DNA of 64,000 bases from Hetaerina americana (GCA_022747635.1 JAKTNV010000024.1:5756665-5820664), one strand, 5' to 3'. Shown: positions 34,746-46,275, counted from the stretch's first letter. Made by a program: numbers and translations. The notes: generated by a model from the letters alone, not told the origin.

Positions 34746-35375
34746 GCCCGAATGGGGCCGTCGGCGTTTGCCGATGCATCGATGCTGTGAATCGATGCGA
34801 GTGGGTTCTACGTTTTCATTTGTATGACCTGCGATATTTCAATGCCCCCTCTCCGTGTTCGGAAATTGTAAGGTACGATGGGGCATTGAGGCGCACGAAT
34901 CGGATGTTTCGATGTTCGCCATGAAATGCTTCCTCTTTCGAGGTAATCCACTGCCCATGCCAAAGTAGCCCGCTGACTCGCTTCTCATGGTGCATTTTAT
35001 GGATCTACGGATTTCGCGGCGGGCATCTTCAGATAGGCTCCTGAAGTGGAGCCGTTAAATTCCTCACACGCTGGGACCTCTAATTTCTACCCCTGTGTTT
35101 AAGTGCATGCCTGTTGTTGCCATGAAGAGCGATTTGGCATTAAAACATTTACAATTGAAAAGTTTTTTAACTATTATTACGTTTTACGAATGTGAGACGA
35201 AGGAAAATCAATGATATACGTAGAAGTGTATGTGCGCTATATCTAGAATCAGTTTTGTCAGAAAGTAGCAGGATTGTGGTTAATCTTTGGATCTTTGAAA
35301 ATATCCTTATTAGGAATAGCGACGATATCTGTGGAATGACTCGTATGTTCTTCGCGTGCGTTATCCAGTCGCTGG
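34746..35375. other. Unique sequence, nothing recognised
   Basis: No supported feature. Confidence 0.45.
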
Positions 35376-35384
35376 AAGAAGAGA

Positions 35385-35660
35385 GGCTACTCCCCGGCCG
35401 TGCCGCATCTGCCCTCCCCCCGTCATTCCCACCGCTACTTCCCGAGAATCATTGCGTCATAGGGAAGGAGCGCCCATCCACTCCCACCCCTCCCACCCAC
35501 GCCGACACCACCTCCCTCACCCTCTCTCATTTTTACTGCTCCCGAACTTCCCTACTGCCTCTACGCTCCCTCGCAAGAATTCCCGCAGTAATTTTTCTGA
35601 TGTTTCCTTCCCTCTTTTATTTTTTTCCATCGCGAATAATTCCTCATCCCTTCCTTACTT
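35385..35660 (+). other. Pyrimidine-rich island 7
   Basis: C/T-rich plus strand with CCC runs. Open frame 35192-35755 crosses it in one frame and a second frame is also open; neither shows a domain. Confidence 0.5.
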
Positions 35661-36335
35661 TTTCAGGAAAAAAGCCTTGGCTTCGTAATATTTTTCCTTG
35701 TCCCGCATTGTTCTTCCTTTTCGCTTCTTGGGATCGCTTTGAAAGAAGAGCATGAGGCTCTCCCTGCATGTTAGAATCTTAGTCGGCGGTGGTTGTTAAA
35801 AATTTTTTGCGGAAGTTATTTTGGTTTAAACATCCCGACGTGCGATATGCTCAATTAATACCTTCCGAGAGTGAAATATTTTGCAAACATTTGAATGATT
35901 AGGGCTTGACTGGGTGTTAGGCCACCACGAAAGGAAATCTGTGTGGCATTGTTGAAGTGATGTGAACTCACAGCTTGAAAGAAATATTGCAAATTCAACG
36001 GTCACAGAGGTGTTTAAGCGAGATACGTTTACTCTGTGAGCGAATTCTTAAAAAAATGTCATCGTCCAGTCTTCTAACGTTTTGAAAAAAATAAACAAAT
36101 CGTCCGCGAAGTGGAAGGCTAGTGAAAAACCCAGTTCTGGATCTACTTCAGTTTTTTGCGTGGTGTTTTTTAACGTGTTATAAGTCTACGCAAGTCGCGG
36201 ACAATTTTACTTGTGAAAACTAACGTTAATGTTTTCATCTGTTCTCATTCAAACCAACAAAAATGTTTGATCAAAGAACTTGTTCATTTTTTTCGGCATG
36301 TGTGTGAATTATTGCATGTGCCACCTCAATAGCTC
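35661..36335. other. Unique sequence, nothing recognised
   Basis: AT-rich DNA with no supported feature. Confidence 0.45.
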
Positions 36336-36344
36336 TTTGAACGG

Positions 36345-36692
36345 CATAGAGACGACAGTGGGATATATGGGGATGTGTGGTCGGGGAGGAGAGAGTATTG
36401 TTGGGGGAATTCCAAAGAAAGAAAAAGTGGGGTCGAATCTAAGGATTTTGATTGCCGATGGAATGTTGAAGACTGTGATAGACGGGAGGGCGTTGGGTAA
36501 ACGAGGGAGGAGTTGGAAAAGGATAGGCATGCTGGACGGAATGAAGGGAGAAAGGAAGTGTGCGGAATTGAGAAATGGTTTATTGTAGTGTAGGATGTCC
36601 GGTTGAGTTTCGTTTGGAGAGGCAAAGAAATGTAGGGGTGTTCAGTTTATGTCCATACAAAACCTACCTTTAACAGTTGACTACCGAAAAAT
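36345..36692 (+). mobile_element. LINE 3'-end fragment (C-terminus plus 3' UTR)
   Basis: The frame ending at 36588 encodes GMLKTVIDGRALGKRG and later RIGMLDGMKGER, ending at a stop. This aligns without gaps, by eye, with the C-terminus of the LINE ORF ending at 38712. Downstream, GTCCATACAAAACCTACCTT parallels the 3' UTR of that element. It is a 5'-truncated insertion of the same family, about 190 bp upstream of the next copy and in the same orientation. Confidence 0.85.
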
Positions 36693-36694
36693 AT

Positions 36695-36800
36695 TCCATC
36701 GAGAAATGATGTCTGCTCACTAAATCTTACTCTTTGACCTATCCCTGACCGTTGCCACCAGGAAATTTGCCTAATTGCAACGATTGTGTAAATAAATAAA
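36695..36800 (-). mobile_element. SINE body fragment
   Basis: The minus strand contains AATTAGGCAAATTTCCTGGT followed by GGCAACGGTCAG, close to AATTAGGCGACTTTCCTGGT followed by GGCAAAGGTCAA at 27018-27050 in the SINE starting at 26930. No tRNA head is present. It sits between two LINE pieces. Limits are approximate. Confidence 0.5.
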
Positions 36801-36879
36801 TACATTTCCGACGCCTTCACCATAAAAGAGCATTTTACGTAGTTTTGCACATTTTGAATTCAATAATCATTGTGTAAAA

Positions 36880-38815
36880 ATGATTACAAAGATGGATGAG
36901 CGGCGAAAATGGAAGAATATAAATACAGAATTAGGCAAAATGAAGTACAAAGAATTGAACAATAAATTGAGGCGGGCAACAAATAAAGCAAAAGAAGCAT
37001 GGTGGAAGACGCAGTGCGAGGATATGGAAAGTCTGCAGAGGAAGGGTGAAATCGGTGCGCTGTACAGCAAAGTTAAATCGTTATCGGGAAGTAAGAAAGG
37101 AAGAGCTATGTTAACAGTTAGAGATAAGGCGGGTAAGGTAATAGTTGACGCAGGAAAGATCCAAGAGAGATGGAAGGAGTATATAGAAGAACTGTATAGT
37201 AAGGAGCTTAGACCAACAAAGTTAGACATTGAAAAAGAAAATGACTTAGAGGAAGACAGCTTAGGTCCAGGCATACTAGACAATGAGATAGAAAGGGCAT
37301 TAAGGGAGATGAAACTAAATAAGACCGTGGGGGTAGATAACATTCCCGTGGAACTTTTAAAATGCTTAGGAAAATTTGGGAGGAAGAGGTTATATGGGCT
37401 GATCCGTAGTATTTATGAGGAGGGAATCTGGCCGGAAGACTTTGTGAGATCAGTTTTAGTTCCTATTCCGAAAAAGGTAAAGGCCACGTCATGTGAGGAC
37501 TATAGGACAATTAGTTTGATATCCCACGCAGCTAAAGTTGTTCTCAGGATCATAAACAAAAGGATAGAGAGTAGGGCAAATGATTACTTAGGGTATGATC
37601 AGTTTGGGTTTAGGAAGGGGAGAGGTACGCGTGATGCCATTGCAGTAATGAGATTATTAATCGAGAGGAATATAGAACACAACCAGGAGGTATTTGCCTG
37701 TTTCGTAGATTTCGAAAAAGCGTTTGATAGAGTGAATTGGGAAAAGCTAATAAGTATATGCAGAAAATAGGAATAGATTGGAGGGAAAGGAGGCTAATCC
37801 GCAACCTGTACATGTCTCAGACTGCTCAGGTGCGGGTGGGAAACGGGGAGGCAGGATGGGCAGTGTTAGGAAGGGGTGTAAGGCAGGGTTGCCCATTATC
37901 ACCGTTGCTGTTCAACCTGTATGCAGAGGAAATGATCAAAGAGGCATGGGAAGAACTCGAGGTAGGAATGAAAGTGGGCGGGGAATTCGTAAAATCAGTT
38001 AGGTTTGCTGATGACCAAGCTTTAGTTTGTCAGTCAGCCAAGGGGCTGCAAGCATTGCTGAGTGAATTGGAAATTCAGTGCGACAGGTATGGGATGAGAA
38101 TCAATATTAATAAAACAAAGGTTATGCGATTTTCTAGAAAGAAAAAGGCTAAGCTAAACATTAATATCGGAGGGCAAAAACTAGAGCAGGTAGACCAGTT
38201 TACGTATCTCGGTAGTGTTTTGGACCAACACGGTCAAAGTGGTAGGGACGTAAGGAGAAGAATTGCGCTAGGCAAAGAGGCTTTCACAAGGAGGAGGGAG
38301 TTGATGACAGGGACTTTGAGTAAGGATGTTAAGAAAAGACTCGTAAAAACTTTGATATGGAGCGTAGCTATGTACGGTGGGGAAACGTGGTCATTGAAGC
38401 GAGAGAGGATAGACGTAGACTGGAGGCTTTTGAAATGTGGGTGTGGAGAAGAATGGAGAAGGTGAAATGGACAGAGAAGAAAACAAATGAGGAAGTACTT
38501 GGTATGGTGGGCGAAGAGAGGGGTTTGTTGGGAGCATCCTATGGAGGCAGGAAAAGTGGATGAAGGGGGTGCTGACCGGCAGTGGGATGTTGAAGACTGT
38601 GATAGAGGGTAGAATGTTGGGCAAAAGAGGAAAGGGAAGGAACAGGATAGGGATGTTGGACGGGATGAAGGGAGGAAGAAAGTACTCGGAGATGAAGAGG
38701 GACCTGATATAGAGTAGGATGATGGATTTTGTGTTTTGTTAGGAGTAATAAAATATTTGTTTGGTAGTTGTGTCCATCCAAAAACCTACCTTAACCGGTA
38801 GATTACCTTAAAAAA
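36880..38815 (+). mobile_element. LINE retrotransposon, 5'-truncated RT region and 3' UTR
   Basis: This is the best-preserved LINE copy. The first open piece (36880-37770) starts downstream of the endonuclease with a Lys/Arg-rich linker (MDERRKWKNINTE). It continues into RT: GVDNIPVELLK near residue 150, QFGFRKGRGTRDA near residue 240, and motif A, CFVDFEKAFDRV, near residue 275. A frameshift at about 37737-37767 moves to 37737-38465, holding motif B (RQGCPLSPLLFNLY), motif C (FADD, both catalytic Asp present) and GMRININKTKVM. Further frameshifts lie at about 38396-38408 and 38530-38562, and the ORF ends at 38712. The short 3' UTR ends near ACCGGTAGATTACC. One EEP-RT ORF with a short UTR suggests an RTE-like clade (inference). 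It is not functional. Confidence 0.93.
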
Positions 38816-38831
38816 ATTGTGTAAAAAAAAG

Positions 38832-38882
38832 GCTGAGCAGTGTGTTTGCAGCCCCAGGATTCGATGCCAATTTAAATCTAGA
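38832..38882 (+). repeat. Possible degenerate tRNA-like segment after the LINE
   Basis: GGCTGAGCAGTGTGTTTGC followed by AGGATTCGATGCC resembles an A box and a B box with a shortened anticodon region. The B box is one base off consensus. It may be an old SINE head; the spacing is short. Confidence 0.3.
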
Positions 38883-41800
38883 TCAAACGCTATCTTATTT
38901 ATCGTATGCAGCATTCTTGAATTTTGATTTTGAACCTCTTCGTCCCCTAACTCTTGATCGATAATGTCGTGAGTAGAAGGTCTTTCTCCCGTTGAATCAT
39001 GTACAAGGTTTGGCTTGACTAGAATAGTAACACAGGGACTCGAAGCAATCGTATTCGAGGATCATTAGATCGTTGATCATTTCTTATGAGAGCGGTGTCA
39101 TCGGGCGCTTTGATTATTCGAAATGAAACACAAAACGTAACGCTTTAGGGAGAGCGGTCAATGAAAGAACATCTCGAATTCTTCTCCTGGGTCAATTTGT
39201 TTTATCCCGATATCAAGCATATTATTTGAGTAAATTAAAACTCTTAAAAATGCCACAATAATCTATATTGTGACCTGCTAGTCCTCCAAGTGGTTCTCTG
39301 GAGAGGGCAAATTCAATATATTTAAAAAAATACCACGTATAACCTGCCATCAAATGTCTATTGAAAAAAATTAACTCTTAAAAGCCCCCTTTTTAGGTAA
39401 GAAAATGTATCAATATGTATAAGCAATCACCATTTAATTTTTGTGTCAATCTCTGTTAGGGATTTCAATGTGAAAACATTTTTGGGTCAAGGTACTCTAA
39501 AAAATTCGAGGTTTTTGAAACGCTTCGAAGGTTCTCACATTTTTTACTTACTCTTTAATTAGCTTAGGAATAAACAATTTAGGTCTCTTTCTGCCTTGGC
39601 TTATATTTGTATTATTATAAATTTTCACCGGAGTAACGAATAATGATTAAATATATACACAATTTATATTTATTAATTAGTATGCAATTCAGCGGCAAAA
39701 CATTGCATTTCTTACGCAAAACAATAAATCCATTGATTGTGTCATCATTTTAAGCCGCATCAAAATTTAACATCCCAACCAAAAGCTGCATCTCAGAGGT
39801 CTTAGAGTGATGTTCTCATCTGGTTCTTACGTTGAGAGCCATTTCCGTGTATGTGTGCGTGAATGTGTTCCTCTAAGAACTAAATGAAAATTTTATTGAG
39901 TTTCATCTCGTATGGCGACAACCCCGTTTTAGGGTTAAGGTACTTCTTCCGGTAACCATTGAATAGGACAGTAAGGTGCTCCCTTTGGATATTTTTTTAT
40001 CTCCTCGAATAATAAGTAAAAATAATTTACATACATTCCTTACAATATTTTCAGGGAATGATGCATCGGTCGAGTGTACTTTCTCCCTGCGGAAAATTAT
40101 ATCAAAATATCAAATAGTTAAAGCATCCGCGGAGTATCCAAAGGTTATGTAGTGACACAATCCCAAAATTGGTGTGCCACAGTCGTAGCAGAAGAAGTGT
40201 TTTCTCCTTCGAAAGGTTTTCGTCCCTTTAAGGAGTCTCTTCAACCTCACGACCAGTCTGCAGGTGCTCTTCGAAACCGCAGCAACTTCTGTTTAGGAGT
40301 GAAAAAGTATCGGAGGACTGCGGAGTCGGGTGTTCCGGCCATCTCGACGACGGCTCACTCGGCCCCTGCACATCCAATGACCTTTTCTCGGAAGATCCTG
40401 AATCTCAGTAGGGTTGTATAATCCAGAAAAAAGAGCATCGACGGCGCTAGTGTCTTTCCTCTCTGGGAAAACTACACGCTCCCTCTGCGCTGCATCCCTG
40501 CGTCCAACTGTGCGGTTCCCATGTACTTTAGGGCCACCTCGACGTGTAGAAATACCTGAGTTTTCCCTTCTCCAGCTATCTCTCTTTCATTCCTTCTTTG
40601 TGGTCTAATACCCCCGCGTAATGGGAGTTCCGAATGACGTATTGGCTTACTTTTGGATCCTCTTTATCCGTATTTTTCCGCATCAGAGGGTCGATGGTAA
40701 GATGCACTTTGTCAGCCTACGTTGGTTTTCTCGACAATTCTGACGCCAAACTTTTCCGGTGGTTTCTTTGTTTCAGTAAAGACAATTATTATTGAAGTAA
40801 AGTATGATAAAATATAATAATTAGGAAATACGAATGGTGACATGTTTAGGAGAACACATTTCTTCAGTGTTCTACTTCGAGATGGTGTCTCTATATATCT
40901 CAGTTCACTCAGGAGAAAATTGTTCTTCTGAGCAATAAATTATTTTTGCAAGTGGTGTTTAATTTTTTAATCATTTTTTTTAGATTCTGAGATAATTCAA
41001 AATTGTAGCTAATATAGTATCTATTCGAAGTACTTCATGTGTTAAAATTCTTATAGGAATTCCTACATGTGAACAGGAATAATAATACTATTTCCTAGGT
41101 ATTTCATCACATCTATTATTATTTCCTTTCGTTGCTATCTGAGATGTTTTCATGCGTGAGCCAACTTTCCCATTTATATTTCTTACTTCTTTTTTATGTC
41201 TCTCATCATTGGATTTTTTATCGTTACCTACTCTTTTATTTCGCCATAGTTGACTCAACACTGCCTCGGACTGTCCTCATTCGTTCTCCGTCATTCTTTT
41301 CATCTCTGCCTTATCCTTTCCTCCCGCTAATCTTTAAAATGTTTCTCTGCTTTGGGAGATAGCAGACGCAGGCACATTTGCAAAAGAAAGTGTCCCCGAG
41401 GCAATGTATGAATTTTGCTCTTGTTTGACTTGAACACACACTCTCGGATCTTTCGTTTCCTCTTGAATCCACGAGATTTCGAGAAACATCGAAGAACATC
41501 ATCTCAGAAATATAATCTGAGTGGTTAATAAATACTCTTAACCTAAGAATTGCTTCCGATTAGCGCAGTGCCTGGCGACTGCTTTTTGCGGCCATATTTC
41601 TTAGCAATACAGTTGTTTGCTCTAAATGTGCCAGTTATTTAAGCTATATAATCGGCACAATAAGCATAGTTAGTGTTAACAATATGAAATAAAATTGAGT
41701 TAATTCCCTGACCCTTTTTTAAAATCAAATAAAAAAGAAAATGATCCGAGGAGTGTTTTCCATAACATTAATTTATCAGTTCGCATTATCAAATGTAATA

Positions 41801-42330
41801 ATTTAAGCTATTGAAGTCTTGTAAGTAAATGCGATTCTGTAATCTTTTTTCGCTTGACTCATTCATATTCATTCGTTTATGATTTGAAGCTGAGGGTTTC
41901 CAGAATATTTTTTCAGTCGAGAAAAAGCCTCACTTATCGTATGATTAAACTATAGTTTTGACTCAAATGTTGCTTCTCTTAGTGTAGCGGCCTCCTCGAG
42001 CGCTCCGGTTAAATTCCTTGATTTATGGAATCTTGGGATGTCGGTTTTGATGTCGTCAGGATAGAGCCAGATTTCTGGAGGAGCGAATTGCCAAGATGTA
42101 AATAAGTATATCCCAAGGATAACCGTGCGACCAAGTACGCTGAATTGAATTTAGAATTTATTGTGATTTATGGATGAGGATAGCTATTGATAGTTAGCAG
42201 GGATTTTGGAATATATTCAAAAACTTGGATTCGCTTCACTGAACTCCCCCTCTCTAAATATATAAATATGTATAAACAGAAAATTCAGCGGAAATAAGGT
42301 GATCATAGGGCAGACATATATATTATTATT
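38883..42330. other. AT-rich sequence, nothing recognised
   Basis: About 3.4 kb without a supported gene, RNA or repeat. Short open frames at 40152-40421 and 41132-41362 (plus) have no recognisable domain. Confidence 0.45.
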
Positions 42331-42333
42331 ATT

Positions 42334-42417
42334 AGGTAATCTACCGGTTAAGGTAAGTTTTGGATGGACACAGCTACTAGATAAATATTTTGTGCTTCCT
42401 AACAAAATTTGCTTCTA
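42334..42417 (-). mobile_element. LINE 3'-terminal fragment (3' UTR only)
   Basis: On the minus strand, TTTTGTTAGGAAGCAC, AAATATTT, TGTGTCCATCCAAAA and ACCTTAACCGGTAGATTACC match the 3' UTR of the LINE at 38733-38815 nearly base for base. It is followed by a short (TAA)n-type tail (42323-42335 on the plus strand). It is a very short 5'-truncated insertion, and the (TA)n tract begins immediately at its 5' side. Confidence 0.85.
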
Positions 42418-42419
42418 AA

Positions 42420-42420
<1 letters not shown>

Positions 42421-42473
<53 letters not shown>
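42421..42473. repeat. (AT)n microsatellite at the left edge of the array
   Basis: About 26 AT units directly abut the first array unit and replace the GGCGAATAAA that precedes every later unit boundary. Confidence 0.97.
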
Positions 42474-42476
<3 letters not shown>

Positions 42477-44928
42477 TCATATATACAGAAACAGATATAA
42501 GGAAAAGGGATAGGAACACATATAAAGGACGAACACAATAGAGGTGGGGAAGGCGGAATCGAACGGATCACAAGAGTAAAAATATTTCCTCAACCGGGAC
42601 TCGAACACCGGATCTTTCCACTTGCCGGGCGGATGCTCTTAACCACTTGAGCTATCGAGGATAGTCAATTTACCCTGAGATCCGTGGGTCTAATATGTCG
42701 CCAAGCGCCCCGATTCTTTCAGCCAAGAGATGGCGTCAGGGGGCTGTTTCACCCACCAAAGGAGAAATAGACAATACACAAGGAAAGGAAAGGACAGTGG
42801 GTTAGAATTCATAGAACATCATACAGGAAAGGAACAGTGCGTTTCGTGGCACGCATAGCCAGAAGAAAGAGATGAGCCACATTGGCCAAATACACATTCA
42901 AACACGAAATCCCGCCAAACGGCGAATAAATACTCATATATACAGAAACAGATATAAGGAAAAGGGATAGGAACACATATAAAGGACGAACACAATAGAG
43001 GTGGGGAAGGCGGAATCGAACGGATCACAAGAGTAAAAATATTTCCTCAACCGGGACTCGAACACCGGATCTTTCCACTTGCCGGGCGGATGCTCTTAAC
43101 CACTTGAGCTATCGAGGATAGTCAATTTACCCTGAGATCCGTGGGTCTAATATGTCGCCAAGCGCCCCGATTCTTTCAGCCAAGAGATGGCGTCAGGGGG
43201 CTGTTTCACCCACCAAAGGAGAAATAGACAATACACAAGGAAAGGAAAGGACAGTGGGTTAGAATTCATAGAACATCATACAGGAAAGGAACAGTGCGTT
43301 TCGTGGCACGCATAGCCAGAAGAAAGAGATGAGCCACATTGGCCAAATACACATTCAAACACGAAATCCCGCCAAACGGCGAATAAATACTCATATATAC
43401 AGAAACAGATATAAGGAAAAGGGATAGGAACACATATAAAGGACGAACACAATAGAGGTGGGGAAGGCGGAATCGAACGGATCACAAGAGTAAAAATATT
43501 TCCTCAACCGGGACTCGAACACCGGATCTTTCCACTTGCCGGGCGGATGCTCTTAACCACTTGAGCTATCGAGGATAGTCAATTTACCCTGAGATCCGTG
43601 GGTCTAATATGTCGCCAAGCGCCCCGATTCTTTCAGCCAAGAGATGGCGTCAGGGGGCTGTTTCACCCACCAAAGGAGAAATAGACAATACACAAGGAAA
43701 GGAAAGGACAGTGGGTTAGAATTCATAGAACATCATACAGGAAAGGAACAGTGCGTTTCGTGGCACGCATAGCCAGAAGAAAGAGATGAGCCACATTGGC
43801 CAAATACACATTCAAACACGAAATCCCGCCAAACGGCGAATAAATACTCATATATACAGAAACAGATATAAGGAAAAGGGATAGGAACACATATAAAGGA
43901 CGAACACAATAGAGGTGGGGAAGGCGGAATCGAACGGATCACAAGAGTAAAAATATTTCCTCAACCGGGACTCGAACACCGGATCTTTCCACTTGCCGGG
44001 CGGATGCTCTTAACCACTTGAGCTATCGAGGATAGTCAATTTACCCTGAGATCCGTGGGTCTAATATGTCGCCAAGCGCCCCGATTCTTTCAGCCAAGAG
44101 ATGGCGTCAGGGGGCTGTTTCACCCACCAAAGGAGAAATAGACAATACACAAGGAAAGGAAAGGACAGTGGGTTAGAATTCATAGAACATCATACAGGAA
44201 AGGAACAGTGCGTTTCGTGGCACGCATAGCCAGAAGAAAGAGATGAGCCACATTGGCCAAATACACATTCAAACACGAAATCCCGCCAAACGGCGAATAA
44301 ATACTCATATATACAGAAACAGATATAAGGAAAAGGGATAGGAACACATATAAAGGACGAACACAATAGAGGTGGGGAAGGCGGAATCGAACGGATCACA
44401 AGAGTAAAAATATTTCCTCAACCGGGACTCGAACACCGGATCTTTCCACTTGCCGGGCGGATGCTCTTAACCACTTGAGCTATCGAGGATAGTCAATTTA
44501 CCCTGAGATCCGTGGGTCTAATATGTCGCCAAGCGCCCCGATTCTTTCAGCCAAGAGATGGCGTCAGGGGGCTGTTTCACCCACCAAAGGAGAAATAGAC
44601 AATACACAAGGAAAGGAAAGGACAGTGGGTTAGAATTCATAGAACATCATACAGGAAAGGAACAGTGCGTTTCGTGGCACGCATAGCCAGAAGAAAGAGA
44701 TGAGCCACATTGGCCAAATACACATTCAAACACGAAATCCCGCCAAACGGCGAATAAATACTCATATATACAGAAACAGATATAAGGAAAAGGGATAGGA
44801 ACACATATAAAGGACGAACACAATAGAGGTGGGGAAGGCGGAATCGAACGGATCACAAGAGTAAAAATATTTCCTCAACCGGGACTCGAACACCGGATCT
44901 TTCCACTTGCCGGGCGGATGCTCTTAAC
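42474..44928. repeat. Tandem array of a 457-bp unit, about 5.4 copies
   Basis: Units begin at 42474, 42931, 43388, 43845, 44302 and 44759 (the last partial, ending near 44928), a constant 457-bp period. The units look identical by eye, including the 69-codon minus-strand frame repeated at 43028-42819, 43485-43276 and onward, which ends and starts at the same unit positions. That frame has no recognisable domain and probably reflects repeat identity rather than a gene. Each unit contains one minus-strand tRNA-like SINE head. Such identity implies very recent unequal exchange, rolling-circle amplification, homogenisation or an assembly artefact. Confidence 0.97.
42588..42660 (-). repeat. tRNA-like SINE head, array unit 1 (repeats every 457 bp)
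   Basis: On the minus strand the 73-nt segment starts CCTCGAT and ends GTTGAGG, which can form a full 7-bp acceptor stem with two wobbles. The D arm is GCTC/GAGC around AAGTGGTTAA (A box). The anticodon stem TCCGC/GTGGA encloses the loop CCGGCAA, which lacks the usual T before the anticodon. The B box is TGTTCGAGTCCC, but the T stem has two mismatches. It therefore looks like a tRNA-derived promoter head, not a functional tRNA. Equivalent heads lie at about 43045-43117, 43502-43574, 43959-44031 and 44416-44488; the sixth is truncated in the D arm. Confidence 0.85.
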
Positions 44929-44937
44929 TTTGCTTAT

Positions 44938-45110
44938 GGTGTTCGAGTCCCGGTTGAGGAAATATTTTTACTCTTGTGATCCGTTCGATTCCGCCTTCCC
45001 CACCTCTATTGTGTTCGTCCTTTATATGTGTTCCTATCCCTTTTCCTTATATCTGTTTCTGTATATATGAGTATTTATTCGCCGTTTGGCGGGATTTCGT
45101 GTTTGAATGT
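44938..45110. repeat. 173-bp inverted arm at the right edge of the array
   Basis: This stretch is the reverse complement of 44722-44894, with a 43-bp spacer (44895-44937) between arms. It starts inside the SINE B box (GGTGTTCGAGTCCCGG) and ends at GTTTGAATGT, where an AT microsatellite begins. The arms look identical by eye, so the pair could form a long hairpin. The spacer carries the truncated sixth tRNA-like head plus a few unrelated bases (TTTGCTTAT). Confidence 0.93.
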
Positions 45111-45136
45111 ATATATATATATATATATATATATAT
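45110..45136. repeat. (TA)n microsatellite at the right edge of the inverted arm
   Basis: About 13 TA units directly follow the inverted arm, so both outer edges of the array complex are AT microsatellites. Confidence 0.95.
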
Positions 45137-45770
45137 GATAAATCCTTCTTTTAAATATGCCTAATGTAAAATGTGAGTCATCTGATACTATTTTCTTACC
45201 CCAGGAGTCACATGAGAGTTCCTCAGCTTAAATTCAGGTGAGATTTCCGTCGTCGATCCATGTTTTGTCCGACAATGACACTGCTGATTTCTTTTAAATT
45301 TCAATGATATCCAAGCCTCAAAGAATGCTCCAGTACCTTTGTATTTTTTCATCAATCTAGTTACACGTTATTGTTTGGGTCATTACGTTTTAGTCAAGCC
45401 ATGCTAAACGCATTTTGATTAACACTGAAAATTAAAGCGATGCATGCAAAAAATGATGAGGGTAGTTAATTAATTTCTTTCCCAATACGCCGAAGAAAAA
45501 GGTAAACAACATTCCGACATAATTTTCCGCCGATGCCAAAATGAAGCACGGGATGGGTGTCATTCGTGTCCCGAGGTGAGACCGGGACCACGTAGCTTGC
45601 CGCAAATGACGGAAATCACCGCAGCAGTAACTCGCCTCCCTCCGGCTACCCGCCTTGGTGTCCAATATTCAAAAGCAGAGGAATGCTTTGCACGAGAGCG
45701 CCCCTCCCTGTATTCATTCTTCCCTCAGCTTTTAAAGCCCTGTTTGTTTCTCTTTCTCCTTGATCGTGTC
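45137..45770. other. Unique sequence, nothing recognised
   Basis: No gene is supported. An acceptor/donor-like CAG/GTGAGA junction at about 45236/45237 has a weak pyrimidine tract and is not called. Confidence 0.45.
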
Positions 45771-45774
45771 GCTT

Positions 45775-46275
45775 GATCGATCGCTCACCCACTCCACCAC
45801 TCCCGTGACCCCGCGCGCCTTCCCGCCTCGGCTCCTCCTCGTCCCTTCGCCGTCTCCGCTTCCTTCGCCGGGCACGCACACACACACACAAGCATTGCAC
45901 GTCCCTGCCGGATCTCTCCTCCCCCCCCCTGGCCGGGGGGATTACACCGCGGCTTGTGGGACTTCCCCGGGAGACGCCCAGGCGATTGACCCCCCCTCCC
46001 AGACCCCGCCCCCGACAACAACAACCCCCGCCCAAAACAAAAACACGGGCTCCGCCGTCGTTTTCGTCTCGCTTGGTGGTCAAGAGGTCGCGGGCAGAAA
46101 GGGATTGGCAAATGCATTTTCATTCGTTCGTTTATTTATTTACATGTCCGCGGGAGTCGGTTCGTTTGTTAATCACGGCTCGCCGAAAGGGGTCGCTCAA
46201 TTATTTGTCCGTTCGTCTGTCTCCTCACCCCCTCCCCACATCTCTCTCACCCCCACACATTCACTCGCTGAAGGG
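45775..46275 (+). other. Pyrimidine-rich CpG-containing island 8
   Basis: C-rich plus strand with CCCCCC runs and a (CA)n tract at 45877-45891. Four overlapping open frames on both strands (for example 45760-46302 plus) are low-complexity and are not called. Confidence 0.6.

Noticed and set aside
40411..40425. 15-base match to the start of the SINE at 26929
   Set aside because: The identity ends at once, and a match this short is expected by chance in 64 kb.
41980..42020. tRNA-like segment near TAGCGGCC and GGTTAAATTCC
   Set aside because: The spacing is too short, there is no acceptor stem, and the match is probably chance.
42588..42660. Functional tRNA gene
   Set aside because: The T stem has mismatches, the base before the anticodon is not T, and the segment is embedded in a repeated unit. 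A tRNA-derived SINE head fits better.
42819..44856. Five identical 69-codon minus-strand frames as a gene family
   Set aside because: They are identical because the 457-bp units are identical. There is no domain, the start and stop sit in repeat body, and there is no independent evidence of coding.
42474..45110. CRISPR array
   Set aside because: The repeats are 457 bp, contiguous and without unique spacers, in a eukaryotic-type sequence.
45215..45245. TTCAG/GTGAGA junction at 45236/45237 as a ratchet point
   Set aside because: The pyrimidine tract is weak and the donor is not consensus.
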